64,000 nucleotides of DNA from Hoeflea_A sp965249925 (GTDB lineage Bacteria > Pseudomonadota > Alphaproteobacteria > Rhizobiales > Rhizobiaceae): the NCBI GenBank assembly GCA_965249925.1, contig OZ252260.1, forward strand, positions 6,014,001-6,078,000, given 5' to 3'. The notes under the pieces are model-generated. The model saw nothing but the letters and a program-made list of their open reading frames with translations, made no database searches and was not told the origin of the DNA. The position numbers and the translations under genes are program-made. This document shows, piece by piece, positions 7,739 to 16,722 of the stretch. Within the stretch, counting starts at the first letter, position 1, and each line of letters begins with the position of its first letter.

Positions 7739-9220
7739 ATGCGCGGTCGAATATTGATCGGATTGGTGGCTGTGCTCGGTGTGGCCTTCAGCGTCGCAGC
7801 CGTGGGTGCCCAGGACACATCGCCGACGGAACAGATGCGGGAAATCCTGTCCGATATTCTCGGCCGGGGCGATAGCAGAAACGCTTCTCCCGAAATCCAG
7901 CGTGTCGTGCCGCAAAACAGGGCAGTCCTGCAGAACTCTTTCGCACCGCTGGTCAAGCGGGCCGCACCGGCTGTGGTCAATGTCTATGCGGAGCGGATGG
8001 TGCGCCAGCAATCACCCTTTGCGGGTGATCCGTTCTTTGAGCGTTTTTTCGGCCAACTCGATCGCGGCCGCTCGCGTAAGCAGTCCTCACTCGGATCCGG
8101 TGTCATTGTCGATCCGTCAGGCATTATCGTCACCAACAACCATGTCATCGACGGTGCAGATGAGATCAAAATAGCCTCTGCCGATGGCCGGGAGTTTGAC
8201 AGCCGCGTATTGCTCAAGGATGAGCGGGTCGATCTTGCCATCCTGAAAATCGATGGCGAGGCTCCCTTCGCGGCGCTCGAGTACAGCGATTCGGACCGCC
8301 TTGAGGTCGGCGATATCGTCCTGGCGATCGGCAATCCGTTTGGCGTCGGTCAGACTGTCACCAGCGGTATCGTATCAGCGCTGGCGCGCAACCGTGTCGG
8401 CGTCTCGGACTTTGGTTTCTTCATTCAAACCGATGCGGCCATCAACCCTGGCAACTCTGGCGGCGCGCTGATCGATATGAATGGCCGCCTTGTCGGTATC
8501 AACACCGCGATCTTCTCCCGCTCAGGGGGATCGATTGGAATCGGTTTTGCCATCCCGGCGAATATGGTCCGCGCGGTGGTCGATGCGGCCAAGAGCGGTG
8601 ACGATCGGTTCAGCCGGCCCTATATCGGCGCCAGTTTTTCCCCGGTCACTTCCGACATGGCGGAGGCCCTGGGCATGCAGCAGGCCTGGGGTGCCATCGT
8701 AACGGACATTGTCAGGGACGGTCCGGCACACCGCGGTGGGTTGCGGGTCGGCGATGTCGTGCTGCGCATGAACGGCAAAGCCGTCCAGCATCCGGACGCG
8801 CTTGGCTATCGGTTGGCAACCTCCGAGGTCGGCTCGATAGCTGAGTTCGAGGTTGTATCGCGCTCGAAAATCAGAAAGGTCCCAATCAAACTGGCGCCGC
8901 CCCGCAAACGCGAAGCCAGCCAGGAAATTCGCGTCACCGGCCGCAGTCCGTTCTCCGGTGCCCTGATCACCGATTTGGGACCAAGACTGGCCGAAGAGAT
9001 GCGGATTCCCCGCAACGCCAAAGGTGTTGTGGTGCTGGACGTGGAGAGCGGGTCTCGAGCCAGTTACTACGGCTTGCGCCCCCGTGATATCATCGTCGCC
9101 ATCAACGGAGAAACGATCACGTCCACTGGTAAGATGATGGATATGGTATCCGCTGATCCCAGCCTTTGGCGCTTCGAGATCACACGCAACGGTCGGCGGC
9201 TTCGACAGATCGTGCGATGA
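7739..9220 (+). CDS. Do-family periplasmic serine protease (DegP/DegQ/HtrA)
   Basis: 493-residue exported protease-chaperone for envelope protein quality control. A signal peptide occupies about residues 1-24 (cleavage after VGA). The trypsin-like domain carries the triad H135 (NNHVIDGA), D165 (ERVDLAILK) and S240 (NPGNSGGALI). Two PDZ domains follow, near residues 290-385 and 400-490. GGAGA precedes the ATG. The stop overlaps the rarA start. DegP and DegQ cannot be separated by eye. Confidence 0.96.
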   Translation: MRGRILIGLVAVLGVAFSVAAVGAQDTSPTEQMREILSDILGRGDSRNASPEIQRVVPQNRAVLQNSFAPLVKRAAPAVVNVYAERMVRQQSPFAGDPFFERFFGQLDRGRSRKQSSLGSGVIVDPSGIIVTNNHVIDGADEIKIASADGREFDSRVLLKDERVDLAILKIDGEAPFAALEYSDSDRLEVGDIVLAIGNPFGVGQTVTSGIVSALARNRVGVSDFGFFIQTDAAINPGNSGGALIDMNGRLVGINTAIFSRSGGSIGIGFAIPANMVRAVVDAAKSGDDRFSRPYIGASFSPVTSDMAEALGMQQAWGAIVTDIVRDGPAHRGGLRVGDVVLRMNGKAVQHPDALGYRLATSEVGSIAEFEVVSRSKIRKVPIKLAPPRKREASQEIRVTGRSPFSGALITDLGPRLAEEMRIPRNAKGVVVLDVESGSRASYYGLRPRDIIVAINGETITSTGKMMDMVSADPSLWRFEITRNGRRLRQIVR

Positions 9221-10539
9221 CCGACCTTTTTTCGTCCGTCACCTCGGAAACGGCTGAGAAGGCCCGGCCGCTCGCCGATCGGATGCGGCCAAAATCGCTG
9301 GCCGAGGTTACGGGTCAGCAACACCTGACGGGAACCGATGGCGTCATCACCCGCATGATTGCGACGGGCAGTCTAGGGTCGATGATCTTCTGGGGACCGC
9401 CAGGCACAGGCAAGACAACCGTCGCCCGACTGTTGGCCGGTCAGACCGATCTCGCCTTCGAACAGATATCGGCGATCTTTTCCGGTGTAGCGGACCTGAA
9501 GAGGGTCTTCGAGGCCGCTCGGGCGCGGCAGATGTCGGGACAGCAGACGCTGTTGTTCGTCGATGAAATTCATCGGTTCAACCGCGCTCAGCAGGACAGT
9601 TTTCTCCCGGTCATGGAAGACGGCACGGTTATATTGGTCGGGGCCACCACCGAAAACCCGTCATTCGAGCTGAACGCCGCGCTGCTGTCACGCGCCCGTG
9701 TCCTGACCTTCCGGCCATTGGACGAGGAAAGCCTGCTCGTGCTCTTGGAAAGAGCCGAGGAGGTGGCTGGCAGCGCACTGCCTTTGACTGATGAGGCGCG
9801 GCACAGCCTGCTGCGTATGGCCGATGGGGACGGCCGAGCGGTCCTGACGCTGGCCGAGGAGGTATGGCGCGCGGCCAGGGAGGGTGAGGTTTTTGACGCT
9901 GAGGCGTTGCAGGATCTGATCCAGCGGCGTGCACCCGTCTACGACAAGGGTCAGGATGGTCACTACAACCTCATTTCGGCGCTGCACAAAGCGGTTCGCG
10001 GCTCCGATGCCGATGCGGCGCTCTACTATTTGTGCCGTATGTTCGACGCTGGTGAGGATCCGCTGTACATCGGCCGTCGCCTCGTGCGCATGGCGTCAGA
10101 GGACATTGGACTGGCAGATCCGCAGGCGCTGGTGATCGCCAACGCCGCCAAGGACGCCTATGATTATCTGGGTTCGCCCGAAGGCGAATTGGCGCTGGCA
10201 CAAGCCTGCATCTACGTCGCCACTGCGCCCAAATCCAACGCCACCTACAACGCGTTTAAAGAGGCGGCGCGGGCCGCGCGCGAAAATGGCTCGCTGTTGC
10301 CGCCCAAACACATTCTGAACGCGCCGACGCGACTTATGAAGGATGAGGGATACGGTAAGGGTTACGAATATGACCATGACGCGCCCGAGGCGTTTTCCGG
10401 ACAAGACTACTTTCCGGAAAAGATGGGACGCCGAACATTCTACAACCCACCGGACCGGGGATTTGAGAGAGAACTCAGGAAACGCCTGGACTACTGGGCA
10501 AAGTTGCGCGCGGAACGACAGCGCGATGATGGCGAGTGA
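9217..10539 (+). CDS. rarA: Replication-associated recombination protein A (RarA/MgsA)
   Basis: AAA+ ATPase, 440 residues, related to clamp-loader and RuvB proteins and acting at stalled replication forks. Walker A GPPGTGKTT is at residues 60-68, Walker B LLFVDEIHR at about 112-120, with the sensor region ATTENPSFELNAALLSRARV after it. The C-terminal tetramerisation domain ends in the family's GYEYDHDAPEAFSGQDYFPE block. The ATG overlaps the protease stop codon (ATGA), so 9217 is preferred over the earlier frame-compatible start. Confidence 0.96.
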   Translation: MTDLFSSVTSETAEKARPLADRMRPKSLAEVTGQQHLTGTDGVITRMIATGSLGSMIFWGPPGTGKTTVARLLAGQTDLAFEQISAIFSGVADLKRVFEAARARQMSGQQTLLFVDEIHRFNRAQQDSFLPVMEDGTVILVGATTENPSFELNAALLSRARVLTFRPLDEESLLVLLERAEEVAGSALPLTDEARHSLLRMADGDGRAVLTLAEEVWRAAREGEVFDAEALQDLIQRRAPVYDKGQDGHYNLISALHKAVRGSDADAALYYLCRMFDAGEDPLYIGRRLVRMASEDIGLADPQALVIANAAKDAYDYLGSPEGELALAQACIYVATAPKSNATYNAFKEAARAARENGSLLPPKHILNAPTRLMKDEGYGKGYEYDHDAPEAFSGQDYFPEKMGRRTFYNPPDRGFERELRKRLDYWAKLRAERQRDDGE

Positions 10540-10554
10540 CGGAGCATTGAGCGC

Positions 10555-11562
10555 GTGAAATCGATTGCAGTTCTGGGGGCCGGTGCAATCGGCTGTTTTG
10601 TGGGTGGTATGCTGCGTGCCGCAGGACACGAGGTGGTCTTCATCGGACGCCAGAAGGTCGTCGATGCGTTGCAGAATCATGGCCTGACCCTGCTTGAGAT
10701 GGGCCGCGTCAGCCGCTCGGTTGAGCCGCAAGACCTGCGTGCAACGGCCGACTCGGCGGCGATGGCCGATTGCGATCTGATCCTGGTCTGTGTGAAATCA
10801 CGCGATACGGAGGCGGCGGCCCGTGATGTCGCTGACCATGCTCCGCGCACTGCGATGATCGTTAGTCTGCAAAATGGCGTGTCCAATGCCCGAGTGCTTG
10901 GTGAGCAGCTCGGACCCAGGCCGATCGCGGCTGGCATGGTGCAGTTCAATATCGTTTCTGAAGGGCAGGGGCGGTTCTATCGTGCCACGGAAGGTGGTGT
11001 CATCATGAAGGACACTCCCACCACGCGGACGCTTCGAGACGCTCTCAGTACGGCAGGCGTGCCTGCATCCGTGCATTCGGACATGCAGGCGGTCCTGTGG
11101 ACAAAACTGTTGCTCAACCTCAACAATGGCCTGAACGTTCTGTCCGATGTTCCCTTGAAGCAACAGCTTTCGGACCCATCCTACCGAAAGGTTCTGGCAA
11201 TGATGGTCGATGAGGCGCTGGTTGCGCTGCACGCCGCCCACACAACCCCGGCTCGTATTGGACGCGTCCGTCCGAAAGCCATTCCTTTTGTTCTGCGCCT
11301 GCCCACTTGGGCTTTCAAACACATGGCCAGTGCACTGATGGCGATCGATCCGCAAGCCCGCTCGTCCATGTGGGATGATCTGCAGATCGGCCGCCCTTCG
11401 GAGATCGACTACCTCAATGGTGAAGTGGTCCGACTGGCCAACCATGTCGGGACCAAAGCCCCGACCAACGAAGCCGTCATCGGTTTGGTCGACGAGGCGT
11501 TCAGCGCCGGCAAGTCACCGGGGCTCTCCGGCAAAGACCTGCTGCAACGCGTATCCGGCTGA
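10555..11562 (+). CDS. 2-dehydropantoate 2-reductase (PanE/ApbA family)
   Basis: 335-residue NADP-dependent reductase. The Rossmann motif LGAGAIGCFVGG is at residues 7-18, followed by CVKSRDTEAAA near 82 and VSLQNGVSNA near 105. The catalytic lysine region LWTKLLLNLNNGLNVL near 181 and the RPSEIDYLNGEVV block near 282 are present. The family converts ketopantoate to pantoate in CoA biosynthesis, but paralogues of unknown substrate are common. The start is GTG. It sits in a run of housekeeping genes. Confidence 0.87.
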   Translation: MKSIAVLGAGAIGCFVGGMLRAAGHEVVFIGRQKVVDALQNHGLTLLEMGRVSRSVEPQDLRATADSAAMADCDLILVCVKSRDTEAAARDVADHAPRTAMIVSLQNGVSNARVLGEQLGPRPIAAGMVQFNIVSEGQGRFYRATEGGVIMKDTPTTRTLRDALSTAGVPASVHSDMQAVLWTKLLLNLNNGLNVLSDVPLKQQLSDPSYRKVLAMMVDEALVALHAAHTTPARIGRVRPKAIPFVLRLPTWAFKHMASALMAIDPQARSSMWDDLQIGRPSEIDYLNGEVVRLANHVGTKAPTNEAVIGLVDEAFSAGKSPGLSGKDLLQRVSG

Positions 11563-11632
11563 TCGTGGACGGTCGGTGCGATCGGCGATCCGGACTTTCC
11601 TGCACCGCAAAAACAGACTAAACGCATGCTCC

Positions 11633-12010
11633 ATGACACACCTGATACTCGTCGCCCTTGGCGGGGCCGTTGGGGCCTCCATGCGCCACGCCGTTAATCT
11701 GGCCGGCCTGCGTTGGCTTGGCACGGGTTTCCCTTGGAGCACGATCACGGTGAACATTGTCGGATCATTCGCGATGGGACTGTTCGTAGCGTGGATGCTT
11801 CAAAAACTGGGCGGCAGTCAGGAATTGCGGCTTTTCGTGGCAACCGGGATTCTCGGCGGATTTACGACGTTTTCGGCGTTTTCTCTGGAATTCGCCGCTC
11901 TCTGGGAGCGCGGGTCCGGGTCGCTTGCACTCTTCTACGCCGCCGCCAGTGTTGTCTTGTCCGTCGCTGCCCTATTCGTTGGACTGGTCATTGGGCGGTC
12001 CCTGGTCTGA
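11633..12010 (+). CDS. crcB: Fluoride exporter CrcB/Fluc
   Basis: 125-residue inner-membrane fluoride channel working as an antiparallel dimer. Four hydrophobic segments are visible. The GGAVGASMRHA N-terminus, the TITVNIVGSFAMGLF pore helix with its conserved Asn, and GILGGFTTFSAFSLE are diagnostic. The ATG at 11633 gives the correct N-terminus. No fluoride riboswitch is evident in the 70 bp upstream. Confidence 0.95.
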   Translation: MTHLILVALGGAVGASMRHAVNLAGLRWLGTGFPWSTITVNIVGSFAMGLFVAWMLQKLGGSQELRLFVATGILGGFTTFSAFSLEFAALWERGSGSLALFYAAASVVLSVAALFVGLVIGRSLV

Positions 12011-12016
12011 TGCGAG

Positions 12017-13006
12017 ATGTGGTCACCAATGGTAGGAGTTGAACTACGCACAGTTGACCGTGATGAAACGGGAATGCGCCTCGACCGTTGGTTCAAGGCA
12101 CATTTTCCCGGGCTGGCTTTTGGAAAGCTGCAGAAACTGCTGCGCTCTGGTCAGATCCGGGTCGATGGCGGCAGAGTGAAGTCCGATACGCGCGTCCAGG
12201 CCGGTCAGAAGATTCGCATCCCGCCGCTTGGCACCGATGAGAAGGGCGGCGCCCAATCGGGCACGCCACGCGGAGATCGCGGCAGTGACAGCGAAATGCT
12301 GTCACAGATGCTGCTGTATGAGGATCCCAAGGTCTTTGTCTTCAACAAACCGGCCGGGCTGGCGGTTCAGGGTGGCTCAGGGATATCCAGGCACCTGGAT
12401 GGCATGTTGGAGGCGTGGCGTAACAGGAAGGGCGAGAAGCCGCGCCTTGTGCACCGCATCGACCGCGAAACTTCCGGCGTTCTTGTTGTCGCCAGGACGC
12501 GCGGTGCGGCGCAGGCTCTGACGGCGGCCTTTCGCGAACGCACCACCAAAAAGATCTACTGGGCGTTGGTCAAAGGCGTACCGTCACCCAGAGAAGGCCG
12601 AATTTCCACCTGGCTGGTCAAGGAACAAACACCCGACGGTGATCGCATGCGGGTCTGCCGGCATGGCGAACCGGATGCCGACCACGCGATATCCCACTAC
12701 CAAATCATCGACCAGGCGGGTCAGAATCTCTCCTGGCTGGAGATGGAACCCTATACCGGCCGCACGCATCAGCTTCGGGTACACGCCGCCCATATCGGCT
12801 GCCCGATCCTCGGCGATCCGAAATACTTCGAAGCGGATCACAATTGGGAGTTTCCGCGCGGTTTACAGAAAAGGCTGCACCTGCACGCGCGTCACATCTC
12901 CATTCCCGCACCGGGCGGCGGGCGGCTCGCGGTCACGGCGCCTTTGCCGCCGCATATGGTCCAAAGCTGGAACCTGCTTGGCTTCGACCAGGAGACGGGT
13001 TCATGA
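12017..13006 (+). CDS. rluC: Ribosomal large subunit pseudouridine synthase (RluC/RluD family)
   Basis: 329-residue RNA-modifying enzyme. An N-terminal S4 domain (about 15-75, RLDRWFKAHFPGLAFGKLQK) precedes a RluA-type catalytic domain with HRIDRETSGVLVVART near residue 142, which contains the catalytic Asp, and GRTHQLRVHAAHIGCPILGD near 250. The length fits RluC, which modifies 23S rRNA positions 955, 2504 and 2580. RluC rather than RluD is inferred. An alternative ATG lies at 12029. Its stop overlaps the HAD gene start. Confidence 0.9.
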   Translation: MWSPMVGVELRTVDRDETGMRLDRWFKAHFPGLAFGKLQKLLRSGQIRVDGGRVKSDTRVQAGQKIRIPPLGTDEKGGAQSGTPRGDRGSDSEMLSQMLLYEDPKVFVFNKPAGLAVQGGSGISRHLDGMLEAWRNRKGEKPRLVHRIDRETSGVLVVARTRGAAQALTAAFRERTTKKIYWALVKGVPSPREGRISTWLVKEQTPDGDRMRVCRHGEPDADHAISHYQIIDQAGQNLSWLEMEPYTGRTHQLRVHAAHIGCPILGDPKYFEADHNWEFPRGLQKRLHLHARHISIPAPGGGRLAVTAPLPPHMVQSWNLLGFDQETGS

Positions 13007-13701
13007 AACTTGTGCTGTTCGATTGCGATGGAACACTAGTCGACAGCGCTTCCAACATTCACAGCTGCATGGCAAAGACGTTTGTCGAAGCGGGATTTCC
13101 GGCACCGGGTCTGTCATTGACCAAGTCGATCATCGGTCTGACTCTTGACCAGGCTATCGCACGCATGCTGCGAAGGACAGTAGACCGGCAGATCCGCGAA
13201 ATGGCCGCGCGCTACAAGCACCATAGCCAGACGTTGAGATCGCATCCCGCCTTCGATGAACCATTTTTCGATGGTATCAGGGCAGTCGTGGACAGGCTGG
13301 CACGACACGACGACATCCTCGTCGGCGTGGTTACTGGCAAGTCGAGACGCGGTCTTAACACGTTGATCGAAAAACACGATCTGAGGCCAACGATCGTTAC
13401 CAGCCGAACAGCGGATGAATGCCCGTCGAAACCGCACCCGGCGATGGTGCTGGAGTGCTGTTCAGAAACCGGTGTCGATCCGGCCGCGACAATCGTCATC
13501 GGTGACGCCATATACGATATGCAAATGGCGCGGGCCGCCGGCGCTGGTGCTATCGGCGTGTCATGGGGTTATGCGACCGCCACCCAATTGGATGAGGCGG
13601 GTGCCCACCAAGTGGTCGATGAACCGAGCGCTCTGATCCCGCTGGTTGTCGATCCCGGTGCAAAGGATGATACGGATGCGAGACATTCTCAACGATCTTG
13701 A
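13003..13701 (+). CDS. HAD-superfamily hydrolase (phosphoglycolate phosphatase-like)
   Basis: 232-residue haloacid dehalogenase-type phosphatase. Motif I FDCDGTLVDS holds nucleophile D7 and acid D9, motif II VVTGKS is near residue 112, and the C-terminal VIGDAIYDMQMARAAGAGAIGVSWG carries the metal Asp. Such genes regularly follow rluC in alphaproteobacteria. The start ATG overlaps the rluC stop (ATGA). Substrate is uncertain among phosphoglycolate, nucleotides and related phosphates. Confidence 0.9.
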   Translation: MKLVLFDCDGTLVDSASNIHSCMAKTFVEAGFPAPGLSLTKSIIGLTLDQAIARMLRRTVDRQIREMAARYKHHSQTLRSHPAFDEPFFDGIRAVVDRLARHDDILVGVVTGKSRRGLNTLIEKHDLRPTIVTSRTADECPSKPHPAMVLECCSETGVDPAATIVIGDAIYDMQMARAAGAGAIGVSWGYATATQLDEAGAHQVVDEPSALIPLVVDPGAKDDTDARHSQRS

Positions 13702-14470
13702 TGCCTTGCTCAGCGACGAGGATCCGGTGCGCCGCGCCCAGATCAAGTCGAAGCGGCCGTTGCCGAAGAGATTCTATTCGGACGCCTCGGTGGCCGAGAA
13801 CGACGACGGTTTTGCCGTGCTATTGGATGGCAAGTCGATCCTGACGCCGGCTCGCCAGCCGCTGGCGTTAAAGACCCGCGCCCTGGCAGATCTAGTTGCC
13901 AGCGAATGGGGCGCGCAGGAAGACACCGTCGACCCGATGTCCATGCCAGTGACACGCCTGGTCAACACCGCGATTGACGGCGTTGCTACGGACCCTCAGG
14001 CGGTCAAGGAGGACATCCTGCGCTTCGCCGGCAGCGACTTGCTGTGTTACCGAGCGGACGGACCGGACCGGCTTATCCAACAACAAGCTGACGCCTGGGA
14101 TCCCGTGCTGGACTGGGCGCATCGCGCTCTCAACGCCCGGTTCATTCTCGTTGAAGGCGTTGTTCATGTTTCCCAGCCACCAGAGGCGATTGCCGCCCTG
14201 GGTGTCCACATTGCGGCGGTAGAGGATCCGGTGGCACTGGCAGCTCTTCACAGCATGACGACACTAACGGGTTCCGCACTCCTTGCGCTGGCCGTTGCAA
14301 AAGGCGAACTCACGGCGGAGGCCGCTTGGCTGGCGGCCCATGTCGATGAGGACTGGAATACGCAACAGTGGGGCGAGGATGCGGAAGCACAGGCGCGTCG
14401 AGCCCAACGCTGGAATGACATGCAGGCGGCCCATAGATCCTTTGCTGCTGCAAAGCCATCTCAGGTTTGA
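13676..14470 (+). CDS. ATP12-family F1-ATPase assembly chaperone
   Basis: 264-residue homologue of mitochondrial Atp12, which chaperones the F1 alpha subunit. Seen: KRFYSDASV near residue 32, GFAVLLDGKSILTPARQPLAL near 45, SEWGAQEDTVDPMSMPVTRL near 80, and SDLLCYRADGPDRLIQQQADAWDPVL near 120. These blocks are characteristic. The family is largely restricted to alphaproteobacteria and eukaryotes, which supports the taxonomic placement. It overlaps the HAD gene by 26 bp; the ATG at 13676 follows AAGGATG. Confidence 0.93.
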   Translation: MRDILNDLDALLSDEDPVRRAQIKSKRPLPKRFYSDASVAENDDGFAVLLDGKSILTPARQPLALKTRALADLVASEWGAQEDTVDPMSMPVTRLVNTAIDGVATDPQAVKEDILRFAGSDLLCYRADGPDRLIQQQADAWDPVLDWAHRALNARFILVEGVVHVSQPPEAIAALGVHIAAVEDPVALAALHSMTTLTGSALLALAVAKGELTAEAAWLAAHVDEDWNTQQWGEDAEAQARRAQRWNDMQAAHRSFAAAKPSQV

Positions 14471-14525
14471 TGAATGACTCGATACAGTGGCGCTAACATA
14501 TCCAAAAAAATGGATAAAACAGAAG

Positions 14526-14551
14526 CCTACCGGACCAGACTATCCGGTAGG
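14526..14551 (-). terminator. Possible terminator between ATP12 and DUF4864 genes
   Basis: CCTACCGGA (14526-14534) pairs perfectly with TCCGGTAGG (14543-14551) around an 8-nt loop in the convergent gap. Read on the minus strand the stem is followed by CTTCTGTTTT and a little further on by seven Ts, so it more plausibly ends the minus-strand gene. The T tract is not immediate, hence moderate confidence. Confidence 0.45.
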
Positions 14552-14564
14552 TGCGATTGTCCGG

Positions 14565-14981
14565 TCAGATGGATGACCCTTTGAGCTTGGAAAGGCGAAC
14601 ACCGTTTATCCGGTATTTGCCATCCTCTTGCCGCTCCAGGACATATACAGCACGCCAGTTCTTGCCCTTCGGACCCGTAATCAACAGTTCCTGGGCGATG
14701 GTGGCGCCATCGGTTTCACTCAGAGCGCGACCAAAGGCATAGTTTCCCGGTCTGTACACCGGCGCATAATTGCGCTTGACCATATCAAAAAAACGTTGCG
14801 GCTCAGGAAACACTTTTTGAACACCCGGCGTGGCAAAAGAGTAAGCAGAATCAACATCATCGTTCAAAAAAGCAACGATCTGCTGTTCAATCACGCCTCT
14901 CGCTGAAGACAAATTGTCCTCGGCAAGCGAGGACGTCATCATCAGCGAACCGATGACCAGGAAAAATGCGAGTATACGCAT
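14565..14981 (-). CDS. DUF4864-like exported protein
   Basis: 138-residue protein with an N-terminal signal peptide (MRILAFFLVIGSLMMTSSLA, cleavage near residue 20). The remainder resembles DUF4864 proteins: VIEQQIVAFLNDDVDSAYSFA near 29, an FPEPQRFFDMVKRNYAPVYRP block, and the C-terminal WRAVYVLERQEDGKYRINGV. The fold resembles NTF2/SnoaL-like domains; no function is known. AGGAGGATGTATC precedes the ATG at 14981 and fixes the start. Confidence 0.82.
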   Translation of the reverse strand: MRILAFFLVIGSLMMTSSLAEDNLSSARGVIEQQIVAFLNDDVDSAYSFATPGVQKVFPEPQRFFDMVKRNYAPVYRPGNYAFGRALSETDGATIAQELLITGPKGKNWRAVYVLERQEDGKYRINGVRLSKLKGSSI

Positions 14982-15156
14982 GATACATCCTCCTTTCTCG
15001 TTCCTATAGATAGGAATTGTGCGATGAACTGGAAGAGTACTGCGTCTCACGAACTCACGACTGGAGACACACCAAACATAACAGATTCGTCATATTCTGG
15101 TCACAAATCCGACAATGGGGCGTCACGGTTTTGATAATTTCAATAAATACAGATGG

Positions 15157-15570
15157 TTATGCGTCAGTATTAACTGCGGGACGATGCTCGAGGAGACGGA
15201 ACGTTCCCGTCGAGGTCGCCACAAGGGTACCCTTCGCATCGACCAGTTGGGCATCGACGAACGCGATGCGCCGTCCGCCGCCGGTGACCTCAGCCGTTGC
15301 ATTGACCCTGCCGGATATAGCCGGCGCCAAGTAGTTGACCGTCATGGTCACGGTCGCGACGGGATGCAGTGTTTGCCCATCCTGTGACAGGCTCGCAGTA
15401 TAGCCCGAGGCCGCATCCAGCAGCATCGCGATGATGCCGCCATGCAGGCCATCATTGCGGTTGATATGGCGCTGATCGATGTCGAGAAGCACACGTACGA
15501 CGCCATCCTCAATCTGAATGACGTAACCGATCGTCGATTGTGTGCCGGTTTTGTTGGCGATCTCGTGCAT
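15157..15570 (-). CDS. PaaI-family hotdog thioesterase
   Basis: 137-residue acyl-CoA thioesterase-fold protein. LLDIDQRHINRNDGLHGGIIAMLLDAASG contains the HGG motif of PaaI/HGG hotdog enzymes, followed by VTMTVNYLAPAISGRV and a C-terminal strand. It is the last gene of the beta-oxidation block, 7 bp after the acyl-CoA dehydrogenase, and could release CoA from stalled intermediates. The frame opens to 15630 but would overlap the dehydrogenase by 53 bp; the start at 15570 fits the family length. Confidence 0.87.
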   Translation of the reverse strand: MHEIANKTGTQSTIGYVIQIEDGVVRVLLDIDQRHINRNDGLHGGIIAMLLDAASGYTASLSQDGQTLHPVATVTMTVNYLAPAISGRVNATAEVTGGGRRIAFVDAQLVDAKGTLVATSTGTFRLLEHRPAVNTDA

Positions 15571-15577
15571 CAGGCAG

Positions 15578-16717
15578 TCAGGCAGCCGGCCTTGACAGTT
15601 CGACAAACCGTTCGGTGTGGTAGTCGACATCGCCGAATTGATGGTCGATCATGATCAGTCGCTTGGCATAGTGCGCGAGATCGTATTCCCAGGTCATACC
15701 GATGCCGCCATGCATCTGGATAGCCTCCTCGGCCACCAGTCGGCCGACGCGGCCGGCGATTACCTTGGCCGACGAGACGGCCTTTTCCCTCTCCGCGCGC
15801 ATAAGGGTCAGGCGTCCCGCGGCGTTGATCGCCGCAGAACGAGCCTGCTCAATCTCCATGAGCACGGTCGCCATGCGGTGCTGCAGAGCCTGAAATTTGC
15901 CGATCGGTACACCGAATTGCTTGCGTGTCCGCAGATAGTCAAGCGTCAGGTCGCGACATACTTCCATCAGTCCGACGGCCTCGGACGCGAGCGCTGTGTT
16001 GGCGCGTGCCACCGCCATTTCGATGGCCGCGTAGGCGCCACCGGGCACACCGAGAAGCGTATCGTCGGCGACCCTGACGTTGTCGACAATCACCTCCGCG
16101 GCGTGCAACCCGTCGATGGTCGGATAGCCACGAACCGTCAGACCGTCCTGGCTGGCGGGTACCAAAAAAGCGCTGATCCCATGCTCGTCGAAGTTCGCGC
16201 CATCAATCCGCGCCGTTACCACAAGATGGTCGGCGCTGTCACCGTTCAGCACGACAGCCTTCCTACCGTTGAGGATCCAGCCCCCGTCATGCGCTTCGGC
16301 ACGGGTGGTTACGTGGGAGAGGTCGTAGCGGCTGTCCGGTTCGCCATGCGCCAAGGCAAGCAGGGTCGACCCGGCGATCACATCGGCGAGAACAGCCTTT
16401 TGCTGCTCGTCGCCGAGTTCCGCGACGACGCCTCCGCCCAGAATGGCGGATGCCAGGAACGGTTCGACGACCAGGCCGCGGCCAAGTTCCTCGAACAGGA
16501 CGTTGATGTCGAACCCGCCACCGCCGAAGCCGCCGTCGGCTTCAGAAAAAAGCGCACCGATGAGGCCGAGTTCAGCGAAACTCGCCCAGACTTCTCTGGA
16601 AAAACCGTCGGCCGTTTCGACGGCTTTGTTTCGAGCCTCCAGCGGATAGTTGTCGGCGATGAAGCGGGACACCATGTCCTTCAGCATGGTGCGGTCTTCG
16701 GTGTGGTTAAAGTCCAT
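15578..16717 (-). CDS. Acyl-CoA dehydrogenase, PimD-like small subunit
   Basis: 379-residue flavoprotein. It has the acyl-CoA dehydrogenase layout: N-terminal helices, a middle beta domain (LLALAHGEPDSRYDLSHVTT near residue 130), and the C-terminal four-helix bundle with RKQFGVPIGKFQALQHRMA near 270 and IQMHGGIGMTWEYDLAHYAKR near 343. Sequence and pairing with the next dehydrogenase match the pimeloyl-CoA dehydrogenase small subunit. It oxidises an acyl-CoA to the enoyl-CoA, passing electrons to ETF. It follows the large-subunit-like gene by 5 bp. Exact substrate inferred. Confidence 0.88.
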   Translation of the reverse strand: MDFNHTEDRTMLKDMVSRFIADNYPLEARNKAVETADGFSREVWASFAELGLIGALFSEADGGFGGGGFDINVLFEELGRGLVVEPFLASAILGGGVVAELGDEQQKAVLADVIAGSTLLALAHGEPDSRYDLSHVTTRAEAHDGGWILNGRKAVVLNGDSADHLVVTARIDGANFDEHGISAFLVPASQDGLTVRGYPTIDGLHAAEVIVDNVRVADDTLLGVPGGAYAAIEMAVARANTALASEAVGLMEVCRDLTLDYLRTRKQFGVPIGKFQALQHRMATVLMEIEQARSAAINAAGRLTLMRAEREKAVSSAKVIAGRVGRLVAEEAIQMHGGIGMTWEYDLAHYAKRLIMIDHQFGDVDYHTERFVELSRPAA

Positions 16718-16722
16718 GCCGT